A DNA stretch of 64,000 nt from GCA-2794515 sp034436155 (GCA_034436155.1 DAOTVP010000010.1:291859-355858), one strand, 5' to 3'; counted from the stretch's first letter, positions 25,832 to 35,373 are shown. Program-made: numbers and translations. Notes: a model not told the origin generated them from the sequence alone.

Positions 25832-26806
25832 TTAGCTCGGCAAGGGTCCGCGAGTCGTCAAAATTGTACCCGTGAGGGATTTTTGTGATGGTACATTCGC
25901 CTTGGTCAGGACGATACAATCTTTTAGCACCACATCATGACCTACACTTGCACCCCGTTCTAAATACACATGCGGTCCGATTTTCGCCCCCTGCCCCACA
26001 TTCACCTGTGGGTCTATCCGCACAGGGGGGATAATTTTCACCGTATAGGGCAATTCGCTCAGAATATGAGCATCTTGACCTTCATCGAGTAGGTGACGGT
26101 TAAGCGTGAGTAAATCTTGGTCAGATTCGACTTGCAACACCCAATTGGCGCGTGCCATGACCGCTTTACCACCATTTTCGATGTATCGTTTGGCAATATC
26201 CATAAATTGACGATGCGATTCTTGATAATTGGCTTGGTCATTCAGTTTGGTGATGTACTCCACCACAGGCGCACCACACACGAAAAAATCAATCAGGGTT
26301 AATGCACGCCGTTCTGGGGTAGATGCCGTCACAATTTCTTGCACCATATCCGATTCTGTTACCGCAAAGACATGTTGTGGTGCTTGTGACAACGTATTGG
26401 TTGCACCACTCAATAACAATACATCGGGATTCTCTTCGTGATGATTGAGCAACGCTTCTGGAAAGTGGGTATGCGTAAAACTATTATAACTACATACAAT
26501 AAACGGCTCATTGATTTTCTGAGCAATCATCTTAATTGTTTTGACAAAACTATCATTCGGAAATTTGAGGATATAATTCACAGTGACATCGGGCATCCAC
26601 TGGGTATTGAGATAATTCACAACCGCCCCCTCATTTTCGCCTACAACAACTGTGTAATGACGAATCCCGACACGATATAACCTATCCATAATACGAATGA
26701 CTAACGGCTTACCCAAGGCGGGTAACATGGCATGTGCGCGATTATATGTGAGTTGGCTACGATGCGATAACGACCCAACGGCGAGAATAACGGCATGTTT
26801 GACCAA
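25832..26806 (-). CDS. Nucleotidyltransferase-like protein with left-handed beta-helix C-terminus
   Basis: 324 residues from TTG 26806, which has GAGGA 7 nt upstream; ATGs further out (26839, 26872) lie at or before the likely transcription start. The N-terminal part resembles sugar-nucleotide pyrophosphorylases (HAVILAVGSLSHRSQLTYNRAHAMLPALGKPLV, DRLYRVGIRHYTVVVGE), but the usual GxGTRLxPLTxxxPK signature is altered: AVGSLSHRSQLTYNRAHAM. The C-terminus has hexapeptide-repeat character (VNVGQGAKIGPHVYLERGASVGHDVVL). It may make or regulate a sugar nucleotide, or have lost catalysis. No sugar pathway genes adjoin it. Confidence 0.75.
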   Translation of the reverse strand: MVKHAVILAVGSLSHRSQLTYNRAHAMLPALGKPLVIRIMDRLYRVGIRHYTVVVGENEGAVVNYLNTQWMPDVTVNYILKFPNDSFVKTIKMIAQKINEPFIVCSYNSFTHTHFPEALLNHHEENPDVLLLSGATNTLSQAPQHVFAVTESDMVQEIVTASTPERRALTLIDFFVCGAPVVEYITKLNDQANYQESHRQFMDIAKRYIENGGKAVMARANWVLQVESDQDLLTLNRHLLDEGQDAHILSELPYTVKIIPPVRIDPQVNVGQGAKIGPHVYLERGASVGHDVVLKDCIVLTKANVPSQKSLTGTILTTRGPLPS

Positions 26807-26851
26807 TTTGAATTCCTCAAGTTTTATAGATAGTCGCATGATTTTATGTTG

Positions 26852-26857
26852 ATTATA
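26852..26857 (-). promoter_or_regulatory. Extended -10 box of the nucleotidyltransferase-like gene
   Basis: Minus strand TGTTATAAT fits TGnTATAAT exactly. It implies transcription from about 26845 and thus supports the TTG start at 26806. Confidence 0.65.
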
Positions 26858-26952
26858 ACATGCTCCCTTCATAAACGCACAATTTACTCGGTTTCATCAT
26901 GAGAAGATAGGAATTTTGACCTATTCTCAATGCTATTGTGTCGGCTTTTGGT

Positions 26953-26958
26953 TATAAT
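26953..26958 (+). promoter_or_regulatory. -10 box (GGTTATAATAG) of the small HEAT-like gene
   Basis: TATAAT lies 43 bp before the GTG start at 27002; the surrounding TTGGTTATAATAG is the same as that upstream of the kinase-nSTAND-WD40 gene. No clear -35. Confidence 0.55.
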
Positions 26959-27001
26959 AGAATTGAAAAAATATTGGCATACTGAGTTAAAGGAGTCTGT
27001 T

Positions 27002-27229
27002 GTGGGGGTCAATCAAAAGTTATTGGAATATCATATTGGTCGGCTCAAAGATAAGCGGGTAGATGTACGCCTGCAATCTATCAAAGAATTGGTTTTGCTC
27101 AATGATGTGAGTGCGTTAGAGGCTTTGCGCGAAGTTTTTACAAACGATAGCGATATCGAAGTGCGTAAAGCCGCCCAAGAAGCGGGGCGTGTCATTTTCA
27201 AAAATCAAGCCACCAACGAAACTGGGTGA
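27002..27229 (+). CDS. Small HEAT-repeat-like protein (75 aa)
   Basis: The start is GTG 27002 with AAAGGAG 6 nt upstream; in-frame ATG 26930 lies before the promoter box and is rejected. The 75 residues form a HEAT-like pair of helices: YHIGRLKDKRVDVRLQSIKEL, then EALREVFTNDSDIEVRKAAQEAGRVI. Single HEAT/armadillo units act as protein-binding modules. It is convergent with valS and has no obvious partner gene. Confidence 0.75.
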   Translation: MGVNQKLLEYHIGRLKDKRVDVRLQSIKELVLLNDVSALEALREVFTNDSDIEVRKAAQEAGRVIFKNQATNETG

Positions 27230-27257
27230 AGGTTTTAGCCTTCACCCCATCATCTTT

Positions 27258-29891
27258 TTACCCCCTCAACCGCGTGAGTTGTTCGGCGATTTGAGATAGG
27301 CTGGCTTGCAATTCTGCTAAACGGATTCGTTCCCGCTCCACCACTTCCGGCTTGGCACGGTTCACAAACCCTTCGTTATTTAACATCCCCTGTGTTTTTG
27401 AAATTTGCGCCTCTAATTTTTCGCGCTCTTTGCTCAGACGATCAATTTCGGCATCCACATCTATCATCCCTTTGAGGGGCAAATACACCGTCACATCGCT
27501 GACCACACCCGAAGCCGAATCTTCTGGCGCTGGGGCATCATCCGCCAACAACGTGAGTTGATCAATATTACATAAACGGGCAAACACATACCGATATTGG
27601 TTAATATTATCCCGATGCTTACCGGGTGCCACAATCGCCGATAATTTTTTACTCGGTGGGATATCGTATTGATTGTTGCGAATATCCCGAATTTGGCGCA
27701 CCATATCCATCAAAACACCCATCTGCAATTCGGACTCATCATCAATATAACGTTCATCGGCTTCTGCCCATTTTGCGAGGATGAGCGCCTCGCCATCATG
27801 AGGCAAATACCCCCACATCTCTTCGGTGGCGAAGGGCATAAACGGGTGGAGCAAACGCAAACTCATATCCATCACATGCACCAACACGCGCCGAGCGGTT
27901 GTTTTTTCGGCATCCGTGCCGTTGTAAAGGGGATGCTTGCTAATTTCCAGATACCACGGCGCAACCTCATCCCATAAAAAGGTGCGGATTTGTCGCCCTG
28001 CTTCGCCGTATTGATACGTATCGAAAAGATATTGCACCGTTTTAATCAACCGATTCAGACGACTCATCACCCAACGCGAGGGTAAATCGAGTTCAGATGG
28101 TGCAGGCACACCTTTGGGTATATCACCCTCTAAATTACTGGTGACAAAATTGGTCATCTGCCACACTTTATTCAAGAAATTGCGCCCATATTCCACCCAC
28201 TCAAGGTCAAGATTAACATCATTACCTGCCGTACCACTGGTCACAAGGGCAAACCGTAAGGGGTCTGCGCCAAATTTTTCGACCAATTCGAGTGGGTCAA
28301 TCACATTGCCCAACGTCTTGCTAATTTTCCGCCCCAATTTATCACGCACCAACCCATGCAAATACACAGTATGAAATGGTGGTTTATCTGTAAACCACAG
28401 CCCCATCATAATCATCCGCGCCACCCAGAAAAACAAGATGTCATAACCTGTTTCCATGATGCTGGTTGGGTAGAACCGTTGTAAATCAGGCGTGTTTTGG
28501 GGCCATCCGAGTGTGCTAAAGGGCCAAAGTCCACTGCTGAACCATGTATCTAGCACATCTTCTTCGGCTTTCCAGCCATCACCCGTTGGCGGATTTTTAC
28601 CCACATGAATCCGACCATCCTGATGCACCCACGCAGGAATGCGATGCCCCCACCATAGTTGACGACTAATACACCAATCTTCGATATTTTCGAGCCAATG
28701 ATAATACACCTTCTCGAAATGGTCGGGAATAATTTTAATCTGACCCGTCCGTACCGCCTCAAGTGCTTTTTCTGCGAGAGGTTGAATTTTCAAAAACCAC
28801 TGTGTGCTAATCATCGGCTCGATAATTTCGCCCCCCCGTTGGCTACGTGGCACGATGGTGGTGTAATCTTGGACTTTAATCGTCAAACCTGCGGCTTCCA
28901 TATCTGCCCACAGTTGTTTGCGACAGTCGTAACGATCCAAGCCTGCATATTTGCCACCGTTTTCGTTGATGGTGGCTTTGCGCGTTAACACGCTAATCAT
29001 GGGCAAATCATGTTTTTTGGCAATTTCATAATCGTTAAAGTCATGGGCAGGCGTAATTTTTAACGCCCCCGTCCCAAATTCCCTATCCACATATTCATCA
29101 CCAATCACGGGGATGGGGCGGTTGAGCATTGGCACATATGCCGTTTTGCCGATGAGATGCTTATAACGGTCATCATCTGGATGCACCGCCACCGCCGTGT
29201 CGCCCAAAATCGATTCTGGTCGGGTGGTCGCCACAGGGATAAATTCCCCCCCTTCTATGGGATATTTGAAAAAATACAGCTTCACAATTTCTTCGTCACG
29301 TTCCACCTCAAGATCACTGACAGCCGTTTGCAACCCTGGTGACCAATTCACCAGTCGGGGACCGCGGTAAATCAGTCCTTGTTCGTATAGCGTGATGAAC
29401 ACATCTTGAACAGCATTGGATAAGCCTTCATCCAACGTAAAGCGTTCACGAGACCAATCACAACTCGCGCCTAAACGTCGTAATTGACGGGTGATTTCGC
29501 CACCATATTTCTCTTTCCAGTCCCATGTGCGTTTCAAAAATTCTTCGTAGCCCACTTCTTCGCGGCTTGTGCCTTCATCGCGCAACATTTTTTCGACTTG
29601 AAGTTGCGTAGCAATGCCTGCATGATCTGTTCCTGGCACCCATAAAGCCGCTTTACCGCGCATCCGTTCATAGCGCGTCATGAGGTCTTCTAACGACACA
29701 AACAAGGCATGACCGATATGCAACGCGCCCGTGACATTGGGCGGTGGCATACTAATCACAAAAGGTTCAGCATCATCGGGCGCGACTTCTGGCTTGAACC
29801 AGCCATTACCTTCCCACCATGCGTAAAGCCGTTTTTCGGCTTCGGCAAAATCGAAATTTTTAGGCATTTGCTTCGGTTGTGTATTATTCAT
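27258..29891 (-). CDS. valS: Valyl-tRNA synthetase
   Basis: 877 residues, the usual size. It has the class I signatures PPPNVTGALHIGHAL (HIGH) and GRKISKTLGN (the KMSKS loop with Ile for Met and Thr for the last Ser), the CP1 editing domain (about 190-330), an anticodon-binding domain and the C-terminal coiled coil (IDAEIDRLSKEREKLEAQIS) that contacts tRNA-Val. It charges tRNA-Val with valine and edits mischarged threonine. Expression is set by the T-box leader just upstream. Confidence 0.97.
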   Translation of the reverse strand: MNNTQPKQMPKNFDFAEAEKRLYAWWEGNGWFKPEVAPDDAEPFVISMPPPNVTGALHIGHALFVSLEDLMTRYERMRGKAALWVPGTDHAGIATQLQVEKMLRDEGTSREEVGYEEFLKRTWDWKEKYGGEITRQLRRLGASCDWSRERFTLDEGLSNAVQDVFITLYEQGLIYRGPRLVNWSPGLQTAVSDLEVERDEEIVKLYFFKYPIEGGEFIPVATTRPESILGDTAVAVHPDDDRYKHLIGKTAYVPMLNRPIPVIGDEYVDREFGTGALKITPAHDFNDYEIAKKHDLPMISVLTRKATINENGGKYAGLDRYDCRKQLWADMEAAGLTIKVQDYTTIVPRSQRGGEIIEPMISTQWFLKIQPLAEKALEAVRTGQIKIIPDHFEKVYYHWLENIEDWCISRQLWWGHRIPAWVHQDGRIHVGKNPPTGDGWKAEEDVLDTWFSSGLWPFSTLGWPQNTPDLQRFYPTSIMETGYDILFFWVARMIMMGLWFTDKPPFHTVYLHGLVRDKLGRKISKTLGNVIDPLELVEKFGADPLRFALVTSGTAGNDVNLDLEWVEYGRNFLNKVWQMTNFVTSNLEGDIPKGVPAPSELDLPSRWVMSRLNRLIKTVQYLFDTYQYGEAGRQIRTFLWDEVAPWYLEISKHPLYNGTDAEKTTARRVLVHVMDMSLRLLHPFMPFATEEMWGYLPHDGEALILAKWAEADERYIDDESELQMGVLMDMVRQIRDIRNNQYDIPPSKKLSAIVAPGKHRDNINQYRYVFARLCNIDQLTLLADDAPAPEDSASGVVSDVTVYLPLKGMIDVDAEIDRLSKEREKLEAQISKTQGMLNNEGFVNRAKPEVVERERIRLAELQASLSQIAEQLTRLRG

Positions 29892-29912
29892 CGATTATCC
29901 TTTCTCAAAATC

Positions 29913-30184
29913 CAATCAAAAAACCCCTTCATCCCTATGATTGCAGGGACGAAAGGGTTTTCACCTCTTCCGCGGTACCACCTTGCTTCGGCAGATCAAT
30001 TCGCCGCGCTCATTCGCTATCACGGGCGTTTCCCGTCACATCTTACTATTGGTTCAGATGTGCAACTCGCAAGGGACTTTTCATCCATTTTATGATGAGT
30101 AAGCTCTCAGCCTATGGCTTACATTCTCTGGGCATCAGGGAAAAGGATTACTTTTCTTGGTCATCGTCTTTGGTATTTGGTTAT
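29913..30184 (-). promoter_or_regulatory. T-box riboswitch leader of valS
   Basis: Read on the minus strand, the leader contains the T-box core AAGGTGGTACCGCGG (29970-29984), which pairs with the tRNA acceptor end in the antiterminator, followed by the terminator with CGTCCCT...AGGGATG. Upstream are stem I features, including a GCTGAGAG segment and a possible specifier loop with GTC at 30075-30077 (a valine codon), next to a GATGAAAA purine-rich stretch. Uncharged tRNA-Val is expected to bind and favour read-through into valS. The specifier assignment is tentative. Confidence 0.9.
29918..29960 (-). terminator. T-box terminator before valS
   Basis: On the minus strand AAACCCTTTCGTCCCT pairs with AGGGATGAAGGGGTTT around a short loop, followed by a run of T. 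It lies 26 bp before the valS start. Confidence 0.88.
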
Positions 30185-30190
30185 ATCATC

Positions 30191-30218
30191 AGTGTAGCAT
30201 AATTTAACACACCGTCAA
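30191..30218 (-). promoter_or_regulatory. Promoter of the valS leader
   Basis: Minus strand TTGACG (30213-30218), 16 bp, then TACACT (30191-30196) preceded by TGC, an extended -10. Transcription would begin near 30184, at the start of the T-box leader. Confidence 0.65.
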
Positions 30219-30296
30219 TTGGTCTTTTGAGAACACATGGGGCAATTTGCGAAGGATGTTCACGCCTAAAATGGCATATGTAGCGCAGGTAGCTGA

Positions 30297-30983
30297 CTAA
30301 TCCATCTGTTTATCTCGGACATACGATTCGCTCCATGCCAACATGGTGCGGATTCTATCCGAGACCATATCAATCGCCACGGTGTTAAATCCGCCTTCGG
30401 GGATAATCACATCGGCATATCGTTTGGATGGCTCGACAAATTTGAGGTGCATCGGGCGCACTGTGGTGAGGTATTGTTGGATGACCGATTCGGCAGTGCG
30501 CCCACGTTCTTTGATGTCACGTTGCAAGCGCCGAATAAAGCGTAAATCGGCATCGGTATCCACATAAATTTTGATGTCGAATAAATCACGCAAATCGGGA
30601 TCGCTAAAAATCAGAATGCCCTCGACCAAAATAATCGGTTGTGCCCCAACGGCTATCGTCTCTTCGGTGCGCCGATGACGAGTAAAATCATAGGTGGGAA
30701 TTTGCACAGGTTTCCATTGTTGGAGTAATTTGATGTGATCAATCAAGAGGGTCGTTTCGAGTGAATCGGGGTGGTCAAAATTAATTTCACGGCGTTGGGC
30801 TTCGGGGAGATGTGAAAGGTCTTTATAATAGGCATCGTGGGGTAAATATGCAATATGATGATGCCCAACACGGTCTAATATCGCATTGGAGATGGTCGTC
30901 TTGCCAGACCCTGTGCCACCTGCAACAGCCAGCGTAAGTGGGCGTGGTCTGCCGTCATCAAAAAAATGTGTCTCATCTGCCAT
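30297..30983 (-). CDS. udk: Uridine kinase
   Basis: 228 residues from ATG 30983 (AAAGGGATGAG just upstream; in-frame TTG 31004 lies in the tRNA terminator and is rejected). Walker A is GGTGSGKT (22-29); LPHDAYYKDLSHL, INFDHPDSL, YDFTRHRR and ILVEGILIF are all typical of uridine-cytidine kinases. It phosphorylates uridine or cytidine in pyrimidine salvage. It is transcribed toward valS and lies downstream of the tRNA-Thr gene, from which it is separated by a terminator. Confidence 0.95.
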   Translation of the reverse strand: MADETHFFDDGRPRPLTLAVAGGTGSGKTTISNAILDRVGHHHIAYLPHDAYYKDLSHLPEAQRREINFDHPDSLETTLLIDHIKLLQQWKPVQIPTYDFTRHRRTEETIAVGAQPIILVEGILIFSDPDLRDLFDIKIYVDTDADLRFIRRLQRDIKERGRTAESVIQQYLTTVRPMHLKFVEPSKRYADVIIPEGGFNTVAIDMVSDRIRTMLAWSESYVRDKQMD

Positions 30984-31001
30984 TCTCATCCCTTTGCCCA
31001 A

Positions 31002-31040
31002 CAAAAAATGCCCGTAACTTTATATTTTACGGACATTTTT
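31002..31040 (-). terminator. Terminator downstream of tRNA-Thr
   Basis: The stem ATGCCCGTAA (31008-31017) / TTACGGACAT (31027-31036) is flanked by A and T runs on both sides, so it can work on either strand. On the minus strand it lies 20 bp after the tRNA and ends in GCATTTTTTG. Confidence 0.85.
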
Positions 31041-31055
31041 GAAAATCTGCAAAAA

Positions 31056-31126
31056 GCCACCGAAGGGATTTGAACCCTTAACCTGTCGCTTACGAAGCGA
31101 ATGCTCTGCCGTTGAGCTACGGTGGC
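31056..31126 (-). tRNA. tRNA-Thr (anticodon CGU)
   Basis: 71 nt on the minus strand without an encoded CCA. Acceptor GCCACCG/CGGTGGC, D stem GCTC/GAGC, anticodon stem around loop TTCGTAA (anticodon CGT, reads ACG), T stem AAGGG/CCCTT with TTCAAAT loop. The first anticodon-stem pair is mismatched (T-C), the other pairs are sound. Confidence 0.95.
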
Positions 31127-31143
31127 GTTCATGTATGTGTGAA

Positions 31144-31173
31144 ATTATAACAAACACACCTATATCCTATCAA
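31144..31173 (-). promoter_or_regulatory. Promoter of tRNA-Thr
   Basis: Minus strand TTGATA (31168-31173), 18 bp, TATAAT (31144-31149) in the extended form TGTTATAAT. Transcription would begin about 10 nt before the tRNA. Confidence 0.75.
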
Positions 31174-32669
31174 GATGCTTTTTCATCATCGGCTTGCGAG
31201 ATTTGTATTAGGTAACAATCTCCATCTACAATCGGCATCGCCATCAATTGCGATAATTCATCTGTAAGTGGGTCGAGACAATAAATATAAATCAGTCTTT
31301 TTTCGGTCAAATCTGCTTGTTCTAGGGCTTTTTCTGGTGTAAAGGCATATTGAATCCGACGTTCTGCATAAAACGCAATGGCGGGGCTTTGATAGGTTAA
31401 GTTGGTGATAATTTGGTCATCTACAGTCGTATTGGCACGAATCGCCAACGCTACATCCATCGGGAATGGTTGTTCCCCACTGATATGTGAACCGACAAAA
31501 ATCAACACCGAATAAATGGTAGACCCCAACAACAACCCCAATATGGCAGGTTTAGACCACCAAACACGGCGCAATCGCCACGCCCATATCACACCCAAGC
31601 ACGCCATAATCGAAAAAGCAGGCATGAGATAATATTTATAATAATCGTGGATATAGCTGGCATTGCGGAAGAATATCAAAAATCCCAAGCCACCAGCCAA
31701 CATGCCCCATGTCATGGCGCGAGTCAGACGCGATTGTTTGAGAAGCGGTTTAATCCCAACAAATCCCATCACCACAACGAATAAGGTCATCATAGTCGCC
31801 ATGTGGATGAGCTGACGAAAAATATATTCGATGATGGTGAAGGTCGGCGCACCACGCGACCCGCCGATATTGCTGGTGCGAAAATTAAAGGCAGTCAACA
31901 ATTTTTGAATCGCGCCCGGATGTTGCATCTCATAAAATAATGGCACAGCAATTGTTGCCAAAACGACTACGATACCCAACGCATATAAATCGAATAAATT
32001 ACGCCAGCCCGTGATGATTTTGACGAGGCGCGTCTCTACCCGATAAATCACACCCAAAAAAATCAGCGCCGCAAAGAAAAATATCGCCGCCCACGCCGTC
32101 CACATGGCTAAAATGGCGAGTATCGCCAACGCGACCCAACGCGCCCGCGTGGGATAACGCAAATATTGGGCGTAAATCGCAAAAAATGGCATCAGAAAAC
32201 CCATTACCAATGGTTCATGGTTGGGCATTCGTCCAAAATACGCAATCATTGGCGTGAAACTATATAAAATCATCACCAACATCGCCCGTTTTTGCCCCAA
32301 CAAACGCCGAGATAACACATATAACGATGCCAAACTAATCATCGTCGCGCATACCATCACCCAGCGCGATGATGCTTCGGTGAGCATAAACGGCACACCT
32401 GCCAACGCCAATACCCACGAAATCATCGGCGGATGATGGAGATAAAAGTTATATTCTTCAGGTTTGGCGGGAATTTCGTAATTGAGCAATTGCAAAAATC
32501 CCAATTCCGATGCGCCATATAAGCCATAATTACGGGCGGCGGTCATGAATACCACCCCATTGGTATCATGATGTCCAAACCACGGCGCACTAATACGAAT
32601 GGTGAGCAATCCCCACATGACCAACAACAAGGCAATCATGCCCCAATTCATTCGGATGGTTTGTCTCAT
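31170..32669 (-). CDS. Polytopic membrane glycosyltransferase (GT39/ArnT-like)
   Basis: 499 residues with an N-terminal membrane helix, then the first extracytoplasmic loop APWFGHHDTNGVVFMTAARNY, whose acidic His-Asp motif matches the catalytic loop of PMT/ArnT-type enzymes, and about ten further hydrophobic helices. Such enzymes transfer a sugar from a polyprenyl-phosphate carrier to protein or lipid outside the membrane. The divergently placed GT2 gene, 81 bp away, resembles polyprenyl-phosphate sugar synthases that make such donors, so the two are a plausible pair. The acceptor is unknown. Confidence 0.82.
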   Translation of the reverse strand: MRQTIRMNWGMIALLLVMWGLLTIRISAPWFGHHDTNGVVFMTAARNYGLYGASELGFLQLLNYEIPAKPEEYNFYLHHPPMISWVLALAGVPFMLTEASSRWVMVCATMISLASLYVLSRRLLGQKRAMLVMILYSFTPMIAYFGRMPNHEPLVMGFLMPFFAIYAQYLRYPTRARWVALAILAILAMWTAWAAIFFFAALIFLGVIYRVETRLVKIITGWRNLFDLYALGIVVVLATIAVPLFYEMQHPGAIQKLLTAFNFRTSNIGGSRGAPTFTIIEYIFRQLIHMATMMTLFVVVMGFVGIKPLLKQSRLTRAMTWGMLAGGLGFLIFFRNASYIHDYYKYYLMPAFSIMACLGVIWAWRLRRVWWSKPAILGLLLGSTIYSVLIFVGSHISGEQPFPMDVALAIRANTTVDDQIITNLTYQSPAIAFYAERRIQYAFTPEKALEQADLTEKRLIYIYCLDPLTDELSQLMAMPIVDGDCYLIQISQADDEKAS

Positions 32670-32750
32670 TATTCACTCGCTTGTGTTATCACCAATTGTA
32701 TTCTATAGTATCTGAAAATTGTGCTTTCATCCTATTTTGGACGGATTATT

Positions 32751-33725
32751 ATGACCGATTCGCCACAAATTGCTGTCCTTATTCCATGCTACAACGAATC
32801 CCTGACAATTGCCAAAGTTATTCACGATTTTCGCGCCCAATTGCCCAATGCAACCCTATATGTATTCGATAACGCTTCAAGTGATGATACGGCAGCTATC
32901 GCCAAAGAATTAGGTGTACATGTGTATTATGTCAAACATCGTGGCAAAGGCAATGTCGTGCGTCAGATGCACCGCTTCATCCAAGCGGATATTTATATCA
33001 TGGTGGATGGTGACGATACCTATCCTGCCGAATATGTGCAAACCCTCATCACCCCAATTATAAACAAACAAGCCGATATGGTGGTCGGTAGCCGATTGTT
33101 AGATGATACCACCAGCGAGTTCAAATTGCTCAACAAATGGGGCAATCGTTTTTTTCTGGTTGTCTTGAATACCATTTTTCGAGTTAAATTGACCGATATT
33201 TTGTCGGGGTATCGCGCCATGACCCGTGAGTTAGTCGAAAATATCCCCTTGTTATCGGCGGGATTTGAAATCGAGACCGAACTGACGATTCGCACCCTTC
33301 AGGAAGGCTATATCATCCAAGAAGTGCCTGTCAATCTACGCAAGCGTCCAGAGGGGAGTTATTCCAAAATCCGTGTGTTGCGTGATGGCTGGCGTATCCT
33401 CATGACGATTATGACCCTGTTTCGAGATTATAAACCCCTCACATTTTTCAGCTTCATCGCAGGCATCATCACGACGATAGCCTTATTGATGGGATTGAGC
33501 GTATTCATCGAATTTTTAGAGACAGGGCTTGTACGGCGTTTTCCAACGGCAATCCTTGTCGCCAGTATGATGTTATTGAGTGTGATTTTAGTCATCACAG
33601 GACTGATTTTAGATACCATCAACCGCCGTTTTCGGGAACTTAATTTTCAGTTACGCCGTTTCACACAAAATCATGATGAACACGCCCGTGAATTAAAACA
33701 CCCGCTCGATAATGAATTGGCATAA
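32751..33725 (+). CDS. Family 2 glycosyltransferase (dolichol/polyprenyl-phosphate sugar synthase-like) with membrane helices
   Basis: 324 residues from ATG 32751 (GGACGGA upstream). The GT-A domain has AVLIPCYNESLTIAKVI, VFDNASSDDTAAIA, KGNVVRQM and the metal-binding MVDGDDTYP; two membrane helices follow near 230-255 and 270-300. This layout resembles polyprenyl-phosphate mannose or glucose synthases (DPM1/GtrB type), which load a sugar on a lipid carrier at the cytoplasmic face. It probably supplies the GT39-like enzyme encoded divergently. It is convergent with purH. Confidence 0.88.
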   Translation: MTDSPQIAVLIPCYNESLTIAKVIHDFRAQLPNATLYVFDNASSDDTAAIAKELGVHVYYVKHRGKGNVVRQMHRFIQADIYIMVDGDDTYPAEYVQTLITPIINKQADMVVGSRLLDDTTSEFKLLNKWGNRFFLVVLNTIFRVKLTDILSGYRAMTRELVENIPLLSAGFEIETELTIRTLQEGYIIQEVPVNLRKRPEGSYSKIRVLRDGWRILMTIMTLFRDYKPLTFFSFIAGIITTIALLMGLSVFIEFLETGLVRRFPTAILVASMMLLSVILVITGLILDTINRRFRELNFQLRRFTQNHDEHARELKHPLDNELA

Positions 33726-33760
33726 GGGCATGAATCGATATCCTGCCCACTGTATCATCT

Positions 33761-35302
33761 TTAATGTCTAAAATGCCGAATGCCTGTCATCACCATCGCA
33801 ATGCCTGCTTTATTCGCCGCTTCAATCACTTCGTTATCGCGGATAGACCCACCTGGTTGAATCACCGCGGTGATACCTGCCTGAATCGCTACTTCTAAGC
33901 CATCAGCAAACGGAAAGAACGCATCCGAAGCCAAAACCGCGCCTTTTGCCCGTTCACCCGCTTTGGTGACGGCAATCTTGACAGCATCCAACCGGCTCGG
34001 CAGACCTCCCCCGACACCAACAGTCGCATTTTTCACCGCCAGCACGATCGAATTGGATTTGACATGCTGAACGGCTTTCCAAGCGTATTGTAACGCCAAT
34101 AATTCATCATCCGTTGGCGGGCGTTGCGTGACCGTTTTCCAGAGTGTGCCTTCGGGATCGCCAAGATCGGCTTGTTGCACCAATAACCCACGATGTACAT
34201 TGCGGATTTCGAGTTCAACACCATCATAGGGTTGTGGAATCCGCAAGACACGACAATTTTGGCGCTTTTCTTTGAGTTTATTCAAGGCGCTCTCGCTGAA
34301 GGATGGCGCGGCAATCGCCTCTAAAAAGAGTGACCCCAACGCCGTGATGAAATCATCATCCACCATGCGATTGACGGCAATCACTCCGCCAAATGCCGAT
34401 ACAGGATCAGATTGCAATGCCAACGGATATGCACTCGCTATCGTATCGGCACTGGCAATGCCACACGGGGTTAAATGTTTGACGATGACCACCGTCGGGT
34501 CATCAAAACTGCTCACGGCTCGCCATGCCGCATCCAAATCCAAAATGTTGTTATACGACAGTTGTTTTCCGCTTAAAATTGTCCCGCCCAACGGCGCATC
34601 ACCCGCATGATTAGAATAATAAGCGGCGACTTGATGTGGATTTTCGCCATAACGAAGCGTCTCTATTTTCTTCATGCCCAGAGAGAATTGGTCAGGTAAA
34701 TCGGTGGTTACAACAGGCGTGGTCATCGTCCCACGCGCCAAAAATGCGTGGATGGCGGTATCATATTCGCTGGTATGCGCAAAGGCTTTGACGGCTAAAT
34801 CACGCCGAATGGCTAAGTCGATATCCCCTGTCGCCCGCAAACTGCTCATCACACGGGGATAATCGGCAGGGTCAGATATGCACGCCACATGGAAAAAATT
34901 CTTGGCGGCGGCGCGGAGCAATGTCACCCCACCAATATCAATTTGCTCAATCGCATCTTGAAGCGATACGCCCGCCTTGCTAACGGTTTCTTGAAATGGA
35001 TATAAATTACACACCACCAATTTGATTGGCGCGTATCCGTTACGATTCAGGTCATCTATATCTTCGGGCGTAGACCGCGCCAAAATACCCGCATGAATGG
35101 CAGGATGGAGCGTTTTCACCCGCCCGCCAAGCATTTCTGGGATGCCTGTCAATTGTTCCACAGGGGTAACAGTCAGCCCTGCCCCACGCAACATCGCCTC
35201 TGTGCCACCACTGGCGACCAAATCCCATCCAAGACTGATTAAATCTTTGGCAAATTCAACAACATTCGTCTTATCGTAAACGCTGATGAGCGCACGCGGC
35301 AT
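33761..35302 (-). CDS. purH: Bifunctional AICAR transformylase / IMP cyclohydrolase
   Basis: 513 residues, full length. The N-terminal IMP cyclohydrolase domain (MPRALISVYDKTNVVEFA, LGGRVKTLHPAIHAGIL) is followed by the AICAR transformylase domain (LRYGENPHQVAAYY, GKQLSYNNILDLDAAW, VKHLTPCGIA, AFGGVIAVN, SDAFFPFADGLE). It catalyses the last two steps of IMP synthesis. No other pur genes are near. Its promoter region is shared with the divergent ndh gene and its Rex-like sites. Confidence 0.97.
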   Translation of the reverse strand: MPRALISVYDKTNVVEFAKDLISLGWDLVASGGTEAMLRGAGLTVTPVEQLTGIPEMLGGRVKTLHPAIHAGILARSTPEDIDDLNRNGYAPIKLVVCNLYPFQETVSKAGVSLQDAIEQIDIGGVTLLRAAAKNFFHVACISDPADYPRVMSSLRATGDIDLAIRRDLAVKAFAHTSEYDTAIHAFLARGTMTTPVVTTDLPDQFSLGMKKIETLRYGENPHQVAAYYSNHAGDAPLGGTILSGKQLSYNNILDLDAAWRAVSSFDDPTVVIVKHLTPCGIASADTIASAYPLALQSDPVSAFGGVIAVNRMVDDDFITALGSLFLEAIAAPSFSESALNKLKEKRQNCRVLRIPQPYDGVELEIRNVHRGLLVQQADLGDPEGTLWKTVTQRPPTDDELLALQYAWKAVQHVKSNSIVLAVKNATVGVGGGLPSRLDAVKIAVTKAGERAKGAVLASDAFFPFADGLEVAIQAGITAVIQPGGSIRDNEVIEAANKAGIAMVMTGIRHFRH

Positions 35303-35346
35303 GATATTTTCCTCGTTTTATCCTGATGTCCGATGAGTAAAACTGC

Positions 35347-35352
35347 ATTATA
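35347..35352 (-). promoter_or_regulatory. Putative -10 box of purH
   Basis: Minus strand TATAAT lies 45 bp before the purH start, with a weak TTCGTT -35 at 17 bp spacing. The region just upstream of it holds the outermost Rex-like site of the divergent ndh gene. Confidence 0.5.
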
Positions 35353-35373
35353 GCGTTTTTTTGTGGATTAACG

